Of a DNA stretch of 64,000 nucleotides, positions 48,269-62,630 are shown in pieces. Source of the DNA: Chaetorhynchus papuensis (Eukaryota; Chordata; Aves; Passeriformes; Rhipiduridae); NCBI GenBank assembly GCA_013396525.1, contig VWYX01000120.1, positions 112,402 through 176,401 of the forward strand, read 5' to 3'. Under the pieces are notes generated by a model. That model was not told the DNA's origin. It saw only the letters and a list, made by a program, of their open reading frames with translations, and made no database searches. The position numbers and the translations under genes are program-made. Position 1 is the first letter of the stretch; each line of letters starts with the position of its first letter.

Positions 48269-51200
48269 AAATGGCAGCAAGAAAAAAAAAGGGTGTGGCT
48301 CTGTAGGATGTGTACAGTTTAGATTTCATGTCATTATTTTCATTATGTAAACTGCCAACAGAAAAAAAACAGCAAGCTGATAGGGATAGCCAGGTTATTT
48401 TTACTATTTACTTGGATGAACATAAATTAAATTTTTCAGATGCTTGTTATATGTTTATGTATGACCTAGATTTCTTCTCTTTATGTTAGTACTGCTTTTG
48501 TTCTTGATTCACATTATCATAGAGCAAACTAGAAAATAATTCTTCTCCTTCTTAAAAAATTATTTCTGAATAAACAAATAATTTGGTATTTAAATAGGCA
48601 AGAACTTGTAAATTATTTCTGAGGTGTTGTTATACGTTGCTAGGTAAAGAGTACCATTACATCTATGAAAATGATATTCTGTGACATTGATCATGCTTTA
48701 TTTTTAAAGAAATGGATCAATTTCAGTTAGATAACTAAGAGTTCACAGAGCTGCCAGTTAAATCATGCCAACCACTATGAAAATACTATGGCAAATAGCG
48801 AAGTGGAATATAAATATGACACTCCTTATAAATGCCTATTCCCTAATTATCATCTGAACTTTGTCACAGTGAGACTGCATTAAACAGGAAAGTTTTACCT
48901 GACCTGTAGAGTTAAATATTAGCTAGCTTTAGATTAAAAATATAGGCAAAATAAATAGACTTCAACTTTGATCACAAAATGGGGCAACTGAATAAGTGAA
49001 ATCTAAACTGTGCAATTAGAGCATTTCACACAGAGGAAGCAGAGAAACAATGGATAACAATAGACAAAATGGTGATTCCCTGGATATGTGAAAAGAATAT
49101 GGGGAAAAAAAGAATAAAAATTGCCAGAAGAAACATAATGTACGTGGGCAGGTAAGCAAATTAATGAATTTTTGTATCAGCTTGGCATAAGTTCTGAGCA
49201 GTTCAGTGTTATTCAGTGGTGTCAGATACTGCTGAAACATCGAAGAATGTAACATCAATTGAAAAGTGTGACTGATGAGCGATATAAAGGGATTACAAGC
49301 ATTATTCATGCTTTTTTTTTTCTTCTATGGCCACCCAGTTTGATGGAAAATCTATTTCCTTCTACATTACATCCCTAAATGTCACAAGATATTTAAAGAA
49401 TATTTTTATAAAGTGCATTCTTCTCTGGAATAAATGACCACAGATGTGCTGATTTCATCAGAGCTGTGCCATTTTGTGTTATTCAGATACCTGGCCAAAT
49501 TCTTTAATGTTTACTGAAAAATAAAACTTTGGAAATTTGACCACATGAAAGCTCATGTTGGCCTTAAGAAAGACACTAAAAAAAGTTGGTGGACTAAGAC
49601 AACATAGGAGTGTACCCCCATATAAAGCATCAGAAGATAGAAATCTGTGACTCTGTATTAACACTGAAACACAACAGTTTCAGTGTTGGTTGGACTCAAT
49701 GAACTTAGAAGTTTTTTCCAACCTTAATGGTTATATGATTCTATAAGTGATTCCACTCAGATCATTAGAACAGTCCCTTTATATTAGTCAGCTTTGGATT
49801 AAGGCAAAACAGTTTTAGATTTTTTGCATGGCCATCAGATTTTGGAATTATCGAACAGGACTGAAGTGCCTTGTCCTTCATAAATCAGCATAAATATTTC
49901 TTTGTCGTGATAGCTAAACAAATCTCAGTTATTGAGTTTGTTTACATCTTACCTAGTAGCTCTAAGAGAGATGATTCCAGGGCACCACTGTCTTGGGGTG
50001 CTGACTTTAACATCACAGCTTCAGAAGCTGGCACTAATTATATACGTTTCCAAAAAATCCATCCTTTCCCATCTCTGTCTTCTTGTTTTGCTCCTGTGCC
50101 GCCCACTCCCGTATGCCAGAACAAGTGTTCATGTACTCACAGTTCAGGTTGAAATCAACCTAGAAAAAGAATTGGTGGAGGACAAAACTTTCTTTTTTAG
50201 CAGGAACCCCAAGTTATGTATGCTTAAACCAATGATGCTGCTTAAAAAATCTGAGTAAGGCACTGGGGGAACCCTGCTATTAGCAGCCCAACAGAGGGTC
50301 CTCTCTGCTGTATTTCAAGAGCAGGAGCTGTCTCATCACCTGTCCTCCTGTTTCTCTGAGCCCCTGAGCTGCTGTAACTGCTTAGGGTAAGTGTTGGAAC
50401 TAAAAACACTCATTTCTTCTCCCAATTACTTAAAAAAGAAGGTTTCATATTCTTTTAGAAGGAATAAAAATACCTATGTATTTATGGGAAATGATGAAGT
50501 CTTTCTGCCTTTATCACTCTGATAGGGCAAAGAGATGCTGCCAAGACCAGGAAATATCCTGAGCTAACTCGACCCAGCCCTGATTGTTTCAGACTTGAAA
50601 ATAGATTTTAGGATATTCTCTTTAAAGATCAGCATATAAGATACCCATACTGCAGGTCTGAAAACACATTTAAACACTTTTGAGCAGAGAAAGTGAATAA
50701 CCCATCAGACAGAAAATAATTAAACAGGTCGGGTTTCTGGCCTTTTTTTTTGCCTTGCAAGGTATGTATACAGCAGTATTTTTAATCTGAATGAAGCTGG
50801 AAGAACAAAAGGGAGGAACAAAAAGTGTTCTTTGGTCATGGCTGGGGAAGCTTTATTTGGATGACCATAAGGACCTGTGACTGGACATCATTTGCTCTGA
50901 GCTGGTACCTGACCACAGGTAAGAAAGTGAGGTTAAAATCATGTTTGTTGTGGCACACAGAAAAAAAAGTGTGTAACCAGATATTAATTTACTGAGGAAA
51001 GGAGTCAGGGAAATACTTAACATCTGCTTGGAGACATGACAGGTAATAGGCTTGGTTAATTAAACAAATATTTATGGATAATTTATCTGGGATTTTCAGA
51101 AAAAGATCTTGATTTTTCTTTTTTTTTTTTTGGTGACTGTTATGTACAGAAAATCTGTGGAGCAGGGACAAATGTTGAATAGTTTGCTTGGTGATTGATG

Positions 51201-53496
51201 TGGGATATAATTACTGATTATATTAACGGACACTTTTATTTTACTAGTTCTGAGAGATAATGAATAATCATTTAGTGGTCTTGGTTATCACTAACATAGA
51301 ATTAACTTCTAGCCTTGAAAACAAAAATAAAACATGTGTACAGGTGTAAACCCCAAATGTTGGGTTTTAATCTAAAGAAGCCTGTGACTGACTCTTTCTC
51401 CATAGGGAGCTACTTCAAATACTGTATGTTTAGGCAGAATATGTCATGAGATTTGTGATGATACAGTGAATAGAAAGCCCTAAGATTTGACAGAGTTTTT
51501 GTAAATTTATGTAATATATTCAAAACTGATTAGGAATTACATTTATTCAGCAGTAAAGAAGCATGAACATGTCATGTGCTTTTGGTGACAGTAATCCTCT
51601 AGAAGACATAAATTGTTCTTCTGGTGGAATTTTATGTTTTCATTGCCTGTGACTTTTCTAATTCCAGTTGCCCTGGGCCTCTGAGCATGGAAGGACCTGA
51701 GCAGAGGTTCTGCAGCCATACATGTTCTGATAGCTCATAACGAGCTTTCTCTATTTTATTGTGTTTTATGAATGAGAAGGGATAATATAAAGTTATTTAT
51801 ACCAGCCATTTGCCATCTAATATTCTGATGGGAAATTGTTGTTTCTGAATAGCATGGCAGAGCAGAAAACAACACCGTAGGCACAGTGCTCCTCTCTGTC
51901 CTCCACCTGTTATTACTGAGAAAGAAATGTTATGAAGACAAGAAACAGGCCGAGTTCATTCCTTTATATGTAACTTGAGCATTTATTGGCACCTTTGTGT
52001 CAAATGCTCCTCCGCCTCTACAGAGCAGGAGACTGCTTAGGAGAGCCACTGCCTTCAGAAGGACAAAGGTGCTGTGGCATGGGTGAGGAAGATGCAGCCC
52101 TCATACCTAAAATTTTCCAACAGAGCTCACAACATGGGATGTGGGGGGAGAGGCTCTGCTGCTGTATGTCCTTGCACTTGCATTGCAGCTTTGTCCTGGC
52201 CTTTTAGGATGTGGCTTGGATTTGACAGAAGAGTGCTTGGCGGTCTGCAGCCAATGAAGCCAAAGGCCAATTATGTTTCTGTGAGTCTCTATTTCCTATT
52301 AGTAAAATAAATGTATTTAAAAAATAAGGAGACGTCCAGATAGCCTTGTTAAAAAGGCTGTGCAAACCCTGGAGATGATTTGAATTTATTTTCCTAAAAG
52401 CTTGGTAATTACTTGGAAAATTAATGGAGTATATTTTAAGGAAATATTCCCTGTCTGAAAGCGAATGTGTATTGCCTTCAGGAAGTTATTCTGATGTCTT
52501 ACAGTGGGCTCTACAAAGAAAATATCTTCCTTTATACTGCTTAGTAAACCATTAATACAATAGATATAGAAGGACAGAGAATCAACATTTTTGACTCTTA
52601 TTATTCAGTGTTTTTAAAAGCCTTTGCTGTGAATAAATAGAGACTTTAAAATGCTCCTGAGTAGGCTTATATTCACAGATTCCTAAGATCTCCTGGAAAT
52701 GGAAGTAATTTTCATTTAAATAATTTATTATCAGACTCACAGTGCACTCTACATCTTAAATGCAAACTGATTACAGCTTGTCCATCTCCAGGCATTTAAA
52801 ACTACTAACTCAGGATGCAAGAAAAGGTAAGTTTGGCTTAAAAAAAGAGAAATTAGGAGGAAAAAAGGTTATTGTTTCTTTTGTTTGCTAATCTCTTTGG
52901 AAGTCTATACAGTGAACTTTTCACTATTGATATGGTTAACTACATTTACCTGTCAAAATGCATCTCATGTTCTGACTTTTTAAAGCTCTTTCCATTTAAT
53001 AGAGTTCAAGATTGACCTATTTCCCATTTTTCTTTCCATTTTATATTTTATCAATATGAATTTCACATTTTGAATTTTTATTTTATGAAAATCCATGTAT
53101 TTCAGTAAAAAGATAAGACTTTAATAGATAAGAATTTTAGAAATACGTAAAACATGTTGAAGAAAAAATGTTAATTGGAGAAGTGTTAATAACAGGAATA
53201 ACTTCTAAAACTTTTTTTTTAAATAAAAATGTTATTTGTTAGGGAACATATTTTCAGTGAAATAGGTTAACCAAGTTTGTGTAGAATGCCTGCCAGTTAT
53301 GGGTTTGCTTGAATTCTTGTTAATATTTGTATTGAAATATATGAATATATTTTTCTAAAAGTCATGTGCTTTGCTGGACAAACTGGCCAATGGATAACTC
53401 CCTTAACCAAAGAAGTTACCCTGAAGAAAAGACTTTGTATCTCCAGAGGTCAGTGACTTTCTCTAATTGTGTGGTAGTTTTTCTGTCCTGTGTTTC
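48269..53496. other. Intergenic stretch
   Basis: AT-rich non-coding sequence containing the short CR1 end at 49682. No coding frame of interest. Confidence 0.55.
49682..49746 (+). mobile_element. Short CR1-type 3' end
   Basis: The sequence GTTGGTTGGACTCAATGAAC, then TTTTTTCCAACCTTAATGG and ATATGATTCTATAAG, matches the last 65 or so bases of CR1 elements in the plus orientation. Nothing upstream is recognisable, so this is a severely truncated insertion. Confidence 0.75.
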
Positions 53497-54110
53497 ACAG
53501 AACCATAGAAGCATAGAATGCTTTAGGTTGGAAGGGACCTTAAAAATCATCCAGTTCCAACCCCTCTTCCATGGACAGGGACATCTTCTGCTGGGCCAGG
53601 TTACTCAGAGCCCCATCCATCCTGGCCTTGAACACTTCCAGGGATGGGGCATCCTCAGCTTCTCTGGGCAACCTCTTCCAGTGACTCATCACCCTCTGAA
53701 TAAAGAATTCCTTCCTAATATCTGACCCAAACCTGCCCTCCTTCAGCCTGAACTCATCCTTCCTTCTCCTGTTATCACATGCCCTTGAAAAAGTCACTCT
53801 CCATCTTTCTTGTAGGATCATTTCAGGTACTGGAATGCACAACATGGTCTGCCCAGACCCTTCTCTTCTCCAGGCTGAAAAATCCCGATTCTCTCAGCCT
53901 GTCTTCACAGGAGAGCCCTGCTCATCTTCCTGGCCTCCTCTGGACTCGCTCCCACAGTTCCATGTCCTTCTTTTGTTGGGGACCCAAGAGCTGTATGCAG
54001 TGCTCTGGGTGGGGTCTCAGCAGAGCAGATTAGAGGGGCAGAATCACCTCCCTTGTCCTACTGGCCATGCTGCTTTGGATGCAGCCCAGGATATGGTTGG
54101 CTTTTGGGAC
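53497..54110 (-). mobile_element. CR1 LINE 3' fragment
   Basis: A 5'-truncated CR1 on the minus strand. The 3' end at 53497 shows two copies of the ATTCTATG-type tail in reverse. The minus-strand frame contains NRRRKDEFRLKEGRFGSDIR, EFFIQRVMSHWKRLPREA and DAPSLEVFKARMDGALSNLA, the C-terminal region of CR1 ORF2, still open over about 100 codons. It looks less diverged than the copy at 18455. The truncation point near 54110 is approximate. Confidence 0.94.
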
Positions 54111-55650
54111 CAACCCAATCATCTTACAAAGAAATAAGGAAAATGAGATTCCATAGTGGACGAGACTTCAGTGATTTCCTTTTCATGAGGTGTGGCTCTG
54201 ATCCTGACCTTCTGAGCAAAGATCAGTGCTCAGAGTTTAGTGCTTGTTGGTCAACCTTCTGTACTGTAAAATGTTCCCAAAGTATGGAGAAATCTATCTG
54301 AAGAACAATGGAACCCAACATTTCCTCTCCCTTGGATCTTAAGACAGGATAATGGATGTTCTCTTTTAAAGCATTTGTGCTATTGATTGTGTCATAGGCT
54401 TTATCGCTTTTACAAAAAGTGTTATCTCACCTAGTTCTGTGTTCATTACTTTATTTACTTCTGAGAAAAATATGATCTTCAGAAGGTCCCAGGCAGGGAT
54501 TTGCTATCCTGGATCAAATGAGTAAAACCTGATAATTCGGAAGTTGTTGGCAAGAGAACAGTCCCATGCCAGGTCATGTTCCCACAGGTTTCTCTGATAA
54601 TCACTTATTGCTTCAAAATCACATATTCAAAATGGAAAAGAGAGTTGATTCCATCAAGTCACATCATTAAGAGGAAGAGATGACACACAACATCAGCTGC
54701 CTAGAAATACCATGTTCCATCTACTTATCAGTGATATGTTTATTCTCTTTTTAAGTAATAGAAATGTTGAAGTTTCTGCCATTTTTGTAAGTCCATAGTA
54801 GTTCCTCATCTGAATACAGTTAATTCTCAATAATTCCTACACACATAAATTTTCTTCTGATTTTCATACTCTTGTACTAAACTAAATAATTGCTTTTCCC
54901 TCCTTGTTAAAGTCCTTCAATATCTTTAAGCATTTATAATGTGTCCAATTAGTTGTATAATGACAAGCTATACAAATGCTGGGGGAGGATCTTCTAAATG
55001 GAAGTATGGTAGTTCAGCATTGATTTTCTGTAAAAGCAGAGCACTTAACAGCACAGTGCTCTGCTCTCTCCTGGTCCAGTTCCAGGAAAGGATTTAGGCA
55101 CCTAAGACAACAGCTGAGTAGATACAAATTATCTAAATCTATTCAGCCACTATTTAACCTTTGTGGAGCCTAAATTCAATAAGAAACTCCCTGTTCCATC
55201 TTAAAATCCCCAAGCACATAGGCTTGTGCTTCTGTAGATGCTCAGAGCAGATGATGTCTATGTAGCCATCTTATTACTTATTTTGCTTCTAAATATGACT
55301 GGAACCCCAGAAGCAGACATTCCTTCACTGTAATTGACTCTGAAACTTAACCTAAGAAGTTTCTTTGCAGAGTGCCAAAAGCATATCTGCAAAAACAGGC
55401 TGCATTTTTCTGCAGTCTCCAGTTCTTTAAGTTAATGGAGAAAATGACAATGCTGTTTACCTTTTCTGTCAGATTCTAGAGTTCACCAGTTCACAAATTA
55501 GGATCCGAGTTCAGTTTCTTCCTCAGAAAGCATTAAACACGCAGATTCTGTCTCAAAGGAAAGTATTTTCACCACTATTCATGATTTCAGCTGCATTTTT
55601 GAAAAAGAGAGGAGAAAACCCTTATACCTTTGGTTGTACCTGTGCTGCCC

Positions 55651-55696
55651 CATGGCAGGGAGTGCCAGGGTCTCTGGCCACGGAGGCCCTGCCATG
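55651..55696. repeat. 10-bp perfect inverted repeat (hairpin)
   Basis: CATGGCAGGG at 55651-55660 is exactly complementary to CCCTGCCATG at 55687-55696. The 26-base interior contains a further short complement (CCAG/CTGG). It could fold as a compact GC-rich hairpin in RNA from either strand. Confidence 0.6.
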
Positions 55697-56813
55697 CTGT
55701 AGCCTGCAGTGTTGCAGATGAAACATCTACAAATCATCCTGACCTGTTAAGTGCAGAAGTCAAGGGATGCAAAATGTGCATTTGGGGGTGCAGTATTAGT
55801 TTTGGGTACTCAGAATGTATATGTGGTCAGTCTCTGCACTCACGTTAGTCTATCTCCTTACTTTACTTTTGCTCTGGAAATATCCCAGATTTTAAGAAGG
55901 TATTTGGGAGTCTGGGGGAAATTCATATGAGAAATATTCTTGTTCTTTTCAAGTTCTTCACAGCATTTTTTTTTTCCCTGAACATTTCAATTAACATTAT
56001 ACCTTGGTTATTTCTTTTTGAGCCTTTGATCATAGGATGGATCTTTTTCTGGGCCATTTCTTGTCTTTGTACATCTATCTGGTATTGAGTTTTTACATTG
56101 TGTGAAAAATAGAGTAACATGTACCTGTTTAATTTGTCCTTATATTACACTGAATATTTACATTTGAATGGTTGCTCAGTTTTGTCACAAACGTCTGTCC
56201 TCACAGATTTTTCCCTTTTCTTATGTATATGTATATATGAAATGGTTTTCTTGAAGCTATGATCTTTAATTTTTTTTTATTTCATCATAATTGTTTTCTT
56301 ATTAATGATTTCTCTTTCTGGCTAGCCTCTTACACTATTCTGATGCATTTACGCATATCGATATCCCTCATTTATGACTTAAATCTATCAAAATCTTTTC
56401 ATGAAAACTCTTTAAAGTTTAAGTTTAAAATTTAAATATAAATACACTATAAATTTAAATATATTAAGTCTACTGTCTAACTTTCCCCTATTGATTTTGT
56501 AGTTCTATCAAGAATGTAATCAATGTTGATAAAAGCTGTTGTTTGCAAACACGTGATTAATATGGCTTATAACATAGATCCTTCTAAGCTAATATATGTT
56601 TTGAAAGAAATGCATTGAATATCTGATATTAGACCTATGCACTGGAGCTCTGCTGGATAGAGCAATTAATATTAGCTAATTTACAAGGCTTAATTCTGAT
56701 TTTACAATACTGTTTTTTTTCCAGAAAACTGTGTAATTAATTTTTCAGGACTGGTAAAAAATATATTTGGAAGAAAATAGAGTGTCTGGGTTATTTCCAG
56801 AAATAAGTTTGAC

Positions 56814-56862
56814 TGTCTGTCAACTCATGATTTTGTCTGTCAACTCACATTGTAACTCATGA
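56814..56862. repeat. 20-bp tandem repeat
   Basis: TGTCTGTCAACTCA occurs at 56814 and 56834, followed by a third partial copy (AACTCATGAT) that also matches the first unit. Confidence 0.8.
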
Positions 56863-59465
56863 TATATACTCATTTATATAAAGGAGAAGGCATTTTCTTT
56901 TCCTTTTGTAAAAAATTTCAGAAGTTAAGCTCCATACCAGCAGATACCACCATTATACCACAATGTCTATTTCCTAAGGATTACCTTTCTGCACTACATT
57001 CTGGGAGGGATATTTTGCAGGCACTTCCAAAGGAGCTGAGGATCAGCTGTGTACTTTCAGACCCCAGACAGTATGCTGAGGATTAAGAAATGTTATTATT
57101 GTGAGAATGAGTTGTTGAATGTTTTGTTCTTTATGGCAAAAAAAACCCCTGTGGTGACTGCTTGTTAAATCATTATTTTTCAGTAGATAGCAGCAAATTG
57201 AAATCTCCATTCCAACATAGGCAGAAATTATGCTTATAATGGGGGAGGAATTAGTATTTATTGGATTTATTTAACACTGAATCCTTTCACTACTTGTTCT
57301 GCTTTTTGTCCTTTTTCAGCCATTTTTGTTTCCATCTTAAGAATCCTGATCCTGCTCCAGCAGGGGTCAATGAAATCTCACCATTACCCAGGAAGAAAAT
57401 GAAAAACTATCCCCTCAGAAATCATTGCAGCCTATTCTTTTTTTCTCCTGCTGCTTCAGTCTATGGCTTTTATCTTTCATAAGTCTTTTGTTTATTGTTT
57501 CAGTTTGCAACTGTTCCCTCCTGTTTTGGCTCATTGATTTTGTTTCCTTGGTTCTCACAGTAGCTTTACTACTCAAATACTGTTTTCCCTTCTACAAAGG
57601 AAATAGGTTATTTGCTATACAAACAGATTGGTTGTTGGATTTGATGCCACAGCAATAGTCAGCTCTTCATTCAGAAAGGTTAATGTCCTGTGAACCCCAG
57701 CTTTAGTCTGCTGTCATTCTCTCTCATGTTCGTGGCTTATGAGGGGATCACATTTTATTTGCTGGATTTATCAGTGGTTTTTTCTTCTTGTGGTAATTGC
57801 CTGACCTGCTATGATTGTCGTTTGCAGTATTTACTGACTCACAGATCTTTCCGTCCACTTTATCTCTGCTTGTTCTTATCAGTAGAGGCTCATTGACATT
57901 TTGTTTGGTCAGTGCCCACACACAGACTGCTCAGTAAAAGTTCCCATAATCTAATGATGTGCACTTGGAGATCTGAAATATTTATATAGCATTCAGGGGG
58001 ATAAACCCTCTAAACATATTGGTATATTTTATGTGATAGTGTACTTGTTTTTATTACGTATTTAAAAGAGAAAGCATTTACTTGCTTTTATAACCCATGA
58101 CAATCATACGTTTTTGCTACAAAAAAACCCCAAACCAACCAAACAAAATTCCCCAACCCCCCCAGCTGAACTCATTCTAAAACATAAAAAAAATTTTAAA
58201 ATGTGCTTGGGAAGACCTCTCCCCCCAACTTGCAATTTTGTTTCAGAATGTATTTTTGTTTATCCTTGTGCTGCAAAATGCAAAGTAAATGCCATTAGTG
58301 CCTTTACACACTGTGCTCTGTGCAATTTATGCTGAGCAGCAACAGACTCCAGCAGTAAGTGGCCACATAGTGAGATGAACTGTTACATAACCACAGACAG
58401 TAATTGGATGCTATTAATGAGAATTTGAGATAACACCATTTTTTAGCCCCAGATGCAGTTAGCTTTTTATAATCTAGATTAATGTCATCTACACTCTTTT
58501 TTACAGTGAATAATTATTTTCCTAATCTCCAGTTGTGCTCTGCAGAGTCACTGAAACAAGGAACTCTGCGTTAGCCTGATTAATCCAAGTGCCGCAGATT
58601 ATGTAGCACAAGGATGGATTTGTAGAAGGTGCCTCTGCATATGGAGAGGTGGAAAGTTGTGTCACCTTGTAGGCAGCTCTCAGAAATTGTATTTTCCGGA
58701 GTTCTAATTCTTCTACCTTTTTCATCACAGTTCTCTTGTTCCTGTGAATAAATATCTGTACCTTTAGAAAGCAGCAGCTGCTTGTATTACACCTTTTCAG
58801 ATAGTCTGGCCAGAATCCAGAGCAGGGCAGAAGCAGACATCTCTTCATAATTTATTTTTCCTTGCTATTGGCATACAGAATGGAATAAATGGGGAGCTGG
58901 GGCTAGGTCCTGCACCAGACCCCTATTTTTAAGGTACTTGTCAGCATGACAACCCTCACTCTTTAAATAGATGCACTTGGAAACAGATCTGGGATGTTGG
59001 CAGCTTAAATGGACAGGGCTCCAGCATCTGCTGTGGAAAAATAGACACTTCTTAGTAGAAGGTGTAGCAAAATAAAAAATTCTCTAGTGTTCAAAATGTA
59101 TAGTTTTCCACTGAAAACTGGGGCCTTGCCACGTGAGTACAAGTGTGCTCTGACCTGATTTCCTGGGTAACTGTGGTTACTGTGAAAGTGAAGCCACTGG
59201 GAGCTGCAGGTGCTCAGCATTTTGGAAAATCAGGTGTCAAGTAACAAAGCTGAACTTGCAAAGAGTAGTTTTTAAGAAGAATACCAGTTTCTCAATAATC
59301 AATTAAACACCTAAAATTGTGCTGTATGGGATATTTAAAGGAAGTCATACCTAAAGCAGTCTAATAGAGCACTGAAATTGAAAGAATTAAGTTTGTGGTA
59401 TTATATTTTACGGGTTTTTTATTTCTCATTTTCTGCTTAGAGTCATTGAACTCTATCCAGTTGGC

Positions 59466-59481
59466 TGACCTTAACTGACCT
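59466..59481 (-). promoter_or_regulatory. Perfect DR4 hexamer repeat (nuclear-receptor-type)
   Basis: On the minus strand AGGTCA occurs twice with a 4-base spacer (AGGTCAGTTAAGGTCA). Direct repeats of AGGTCA spaced by four bases are the classical element for thyroid hormone receptor/RXR and LXR/RXR. Two further GACTGAC-like copies follow on +, so it could also be a short chance tandem repeat. It is about 27 kb upstream of KCNH7. Confidence 0.4.
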
Positions 59482-62400
59482 TGACTGACTGACTTTATCT
59501 TTAACCAGATTCTGTGGTCAAAGAAATTAGTTTTTACAGGTAGGTTATTACTAGGTTGAAAAGCCTAGAATTTTGGATAAAATGCTTTGAATTAGGACCT
59601 TGTGGAAAGTGATGATGATGATCCAATGAGGACTCTAAAAGAATCTTGTTTTACCTAGTTTAATATTACTCAAGCTTTCTAGCCCAGGACACCTTCTCTA
59701 AGTAAGCATCCTCACTATTCTTGTGATTCAGCACATTTCAAAAAGGTTGGCAAGTTCACTAGCGCTCCACCTCCATGAACATTTTAAATGAAGTGTGAAT
59801 TTGAACAAAACAATTAAAAATATGGCTAAAAGCCTGCTCCTTTGCAGATGATTTTGCGCAGTTGCCATCCTTAGAGGGTGTCAAAACCAGACTGCAAAAA
59901 GCCCTGAGCAAGATTCTTGCTTTTAAAAGTCCTTGTGCATCTGGAATGACAGCAGGATTTGGAGGGAAGTGCTTCTCTTGCTGGGTTCTTCCTCATGTGC
60001 CAAAGAGGTCTGGATTCAGAAGTTCCAGTTTTACAAGAGGCAGGATTCCCTCAGTTTTGAACTTATTAAGCCAGGCAAGATGCAAGACCTAAACTATAAG
60101 AAGTTACATAAGACTTTCAGTACTATTAGTATACTAACCCTAGAATTTCTTCTTATTTCAGCTGTCTGTAACATATGTCAACACTCCATGTTAACACAAT
60201 ATTTATTTTTCAAGAAAAATATCTCATACTGTCACTCTTGAATTCAGAACTAACTGAAAAGTGTGTAACAGCTTATGGAGGAGTGGGATTGCAGAAGAAA
60301 ATACAAGAACATTACATCGAATTTTTTAAAGCACTGGTCACTTTTTGAGCTAAGACTCAGAATTAAGATGACTCAATTCTTCTCTACATTAAAAGTTACT
60401 GTAAAGAAAAAAATGGAAGTGTGAATTTAAGCTCATAAACTACTCCACACTAACTCCTTTTGCAAATTCTCTTAGCTAGCAACGTGTGAAGTAATTTACT
60501 CCACTTCCGAAAAGCATCAGTAAGTTCACACCTTATCTTTGACAAGGAGGAGGTTATCTCATATTCACTGTGCATTTCATGCCTTACATGAGTTCCTTGT
60601 GCATTGCAAATCCAACAACTCTGATCAGAGTTGCTGCATGAGAAATCCCTCATGTGCATTTTTGAATATTCAGACATGATCAGGGCCAAGGTAAAGGAAT
60701 GACCAGATGTCTCAAGTATATTCCAGTGGTTGTTCCTGAGTCATGAAGAAAGCTTTCCTGACATTCATTATTGCTCCTTCTTCAAGACATCAGTGAACCC
60801 AAACCAACCTGTGCAGAGAAATAAGAGAAAGCTGGAAATTTTAGTCATTTGACATCTAACCCTAGTCCTTCATGGCTTCTAGTACGTGCTTTTTTTCCAT
60901 CCCATGGCTCTGTTAAAGGAACTGTTCTGGTATTATGGATTGCTTCTTTGCAACCTGCTGTAGAATGTGTAGTAAATGCAGACCCCTAGGTCCTTTGCTA
61001 TGGTAGGCAGAGTGAAGCCTGACCACTCTGGCAGCCTCTCCCTCCTCAAGAGCTGCAGGAAGAGTCTAGGCCTCCTGCCCTGCATGGGAAACATCTCAAA
61101 TTGTTGACACACTCCTGTGTCATTCTAGGAGCTTCTTCATAAGATAAACAATGAAGAGCTAACAATAGTGGCAATGGCGGGGTTCAGTCATAAACATACT
61201 CATTTCCTCTATTTTCATATTTACCCAGCAGCAATGGTCACTAGGGGCAGGTTCAGGCTTTAGGCTATCTCTTTCTAAATATATATGAAGCCCCCCCCCG
61301 CCGAATATTAAAAGTGATCCCTCATGAGACAATGTTCTATCAGTTTACCAAATAGATCAGCAAAATTTTGATTATTTATGGCATCAATTGTGTTTAAAAT
61401 CTTCCCCAAACTTCCAGTGCTTCATCAGCCTTTTTGATCTAAAAGCTGAGCAGTAATTCTCACTATGGCTTCTCTTCTTACACAATTTCCAGCACTTTCT
61501 GTCTCTCACTAAGGTGAAAGTATTGAGGAAATAGTCTTTTTTTTCGTGGCATTTTGGCACTTGTAATACCTATTGGAACCGCAGTGTGCATAAAGCATAA
61601 AAACTCTAGCAAAAAGCTAGCTGTGCTTTATGAATATCTAAAAATAAAGTCTTTTTTCAGGTGAAATGATTGTCTTCAGAAAACGACTTGTCCTTTCCAA
61701 TTTCAAAATCATGTGGTGGTTTGGCTGGAAGAAGACAGAGATGCTGTAATTCTTGAGAATTTAGTGTTGATACACTTTTAAAATTTATGCATGTGTCAGA
61801 ATGTGTGAAAAAGCATGATCTTTGTAATGAGCTTACAAACTAAAAATTCAGTCTGGTTCAAGTCAATGAAGTGTTTTAGTAGAGCTAATTCCAATTGAAA
61901 ATCATCTAGAACAGAATATGCCAAAATCATTAGAGTGGCTGAAAAGTCAGGAAAAAATTAAAAACAAGAAAAGGTGATTTTTCTCTCTATGAATTCAGAT
62001 TTTTGAACATTCTTCTTAAAATTTTAAAGAGTTTCTCTTCAAATGAAAACTGGGACTCTCACATAATCACACAACTTCAGAATTAAGAGCTTTCAAAGAC
62101 ATGGCCATAGTAAAATTAGAAGAGATAAAACATTGCATATCCTTTACAGCCAGGTAAATGCATACCTAAGACTTTACAGGATGGAGACCTGCTTCTGACT
62201 AACTATGACTGAGTCTGTACTGCACCAGTGAAGGGAGTGGAGACAACAAATTTGTTGTGAGTGGTGGTTGTTGTGGAATGGGAAACAATCTGTCCAAGCT
62301 CATGTGAAGCTAAGACATAGGATTTATTAGCTGAGAAGCAGAAGATGGTGGGACTCCATGTGCAAAAGCACTGTATTGTTTGATCTTTCTAATCTGTTAT

Positions 62401-62567
62401 CAAGACAACTCTATTTACCACATTGTGGCCATGTGTACGTGTTCTGTATGACTCAAATATAGGTTTCTTCCCCAACTCTGGACACCTTTCCCAACACTGG
62501 TCACTTCTAAGATTCAGCTGAACAGAGTGCAGAGCCATCTTGTCTTGACTAAGCTTTTGCCAAGAAA

Positions 62568-62630
62568 GATTGAACCAGTTTATCCTTAAGGTCCCTTCCA
62601 ACCTGGTACTTAATGAGTCTGTGACAGTCA
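62568..62630 (+). mobile_element. Degraded CR1-type 3' end
   Basis: GATTGAACCAGTTTATCCTT followed by AAGGTCCCTTCCAACCTGG and a GAGTCTGTGA tail resembles the terminal part of CR1. The match is short and diverged, so it is moderately supported. Confidence 0.55.

Noticed and set aside
53366..54301. Plus-strand open frames of 80-119 codons
   Set aside because: They are the reverse-strand shadow of the CR1 copy at 53497-54110.
59855..60010. Possible degraded CR1 (CCATCCTTAGAGGGTGTCAA, AAGCCCTGAGCAAG)
   Set aside because: Only one short block resembles CR1 and no tail follows; similarity search needed before annotating.
60975..61100. Possible internal CR1 piece on the minus strand (GACCCCTAGGTCCTTTGCTA)
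   Set aside because: A single short block with no supporting order of other blocks.
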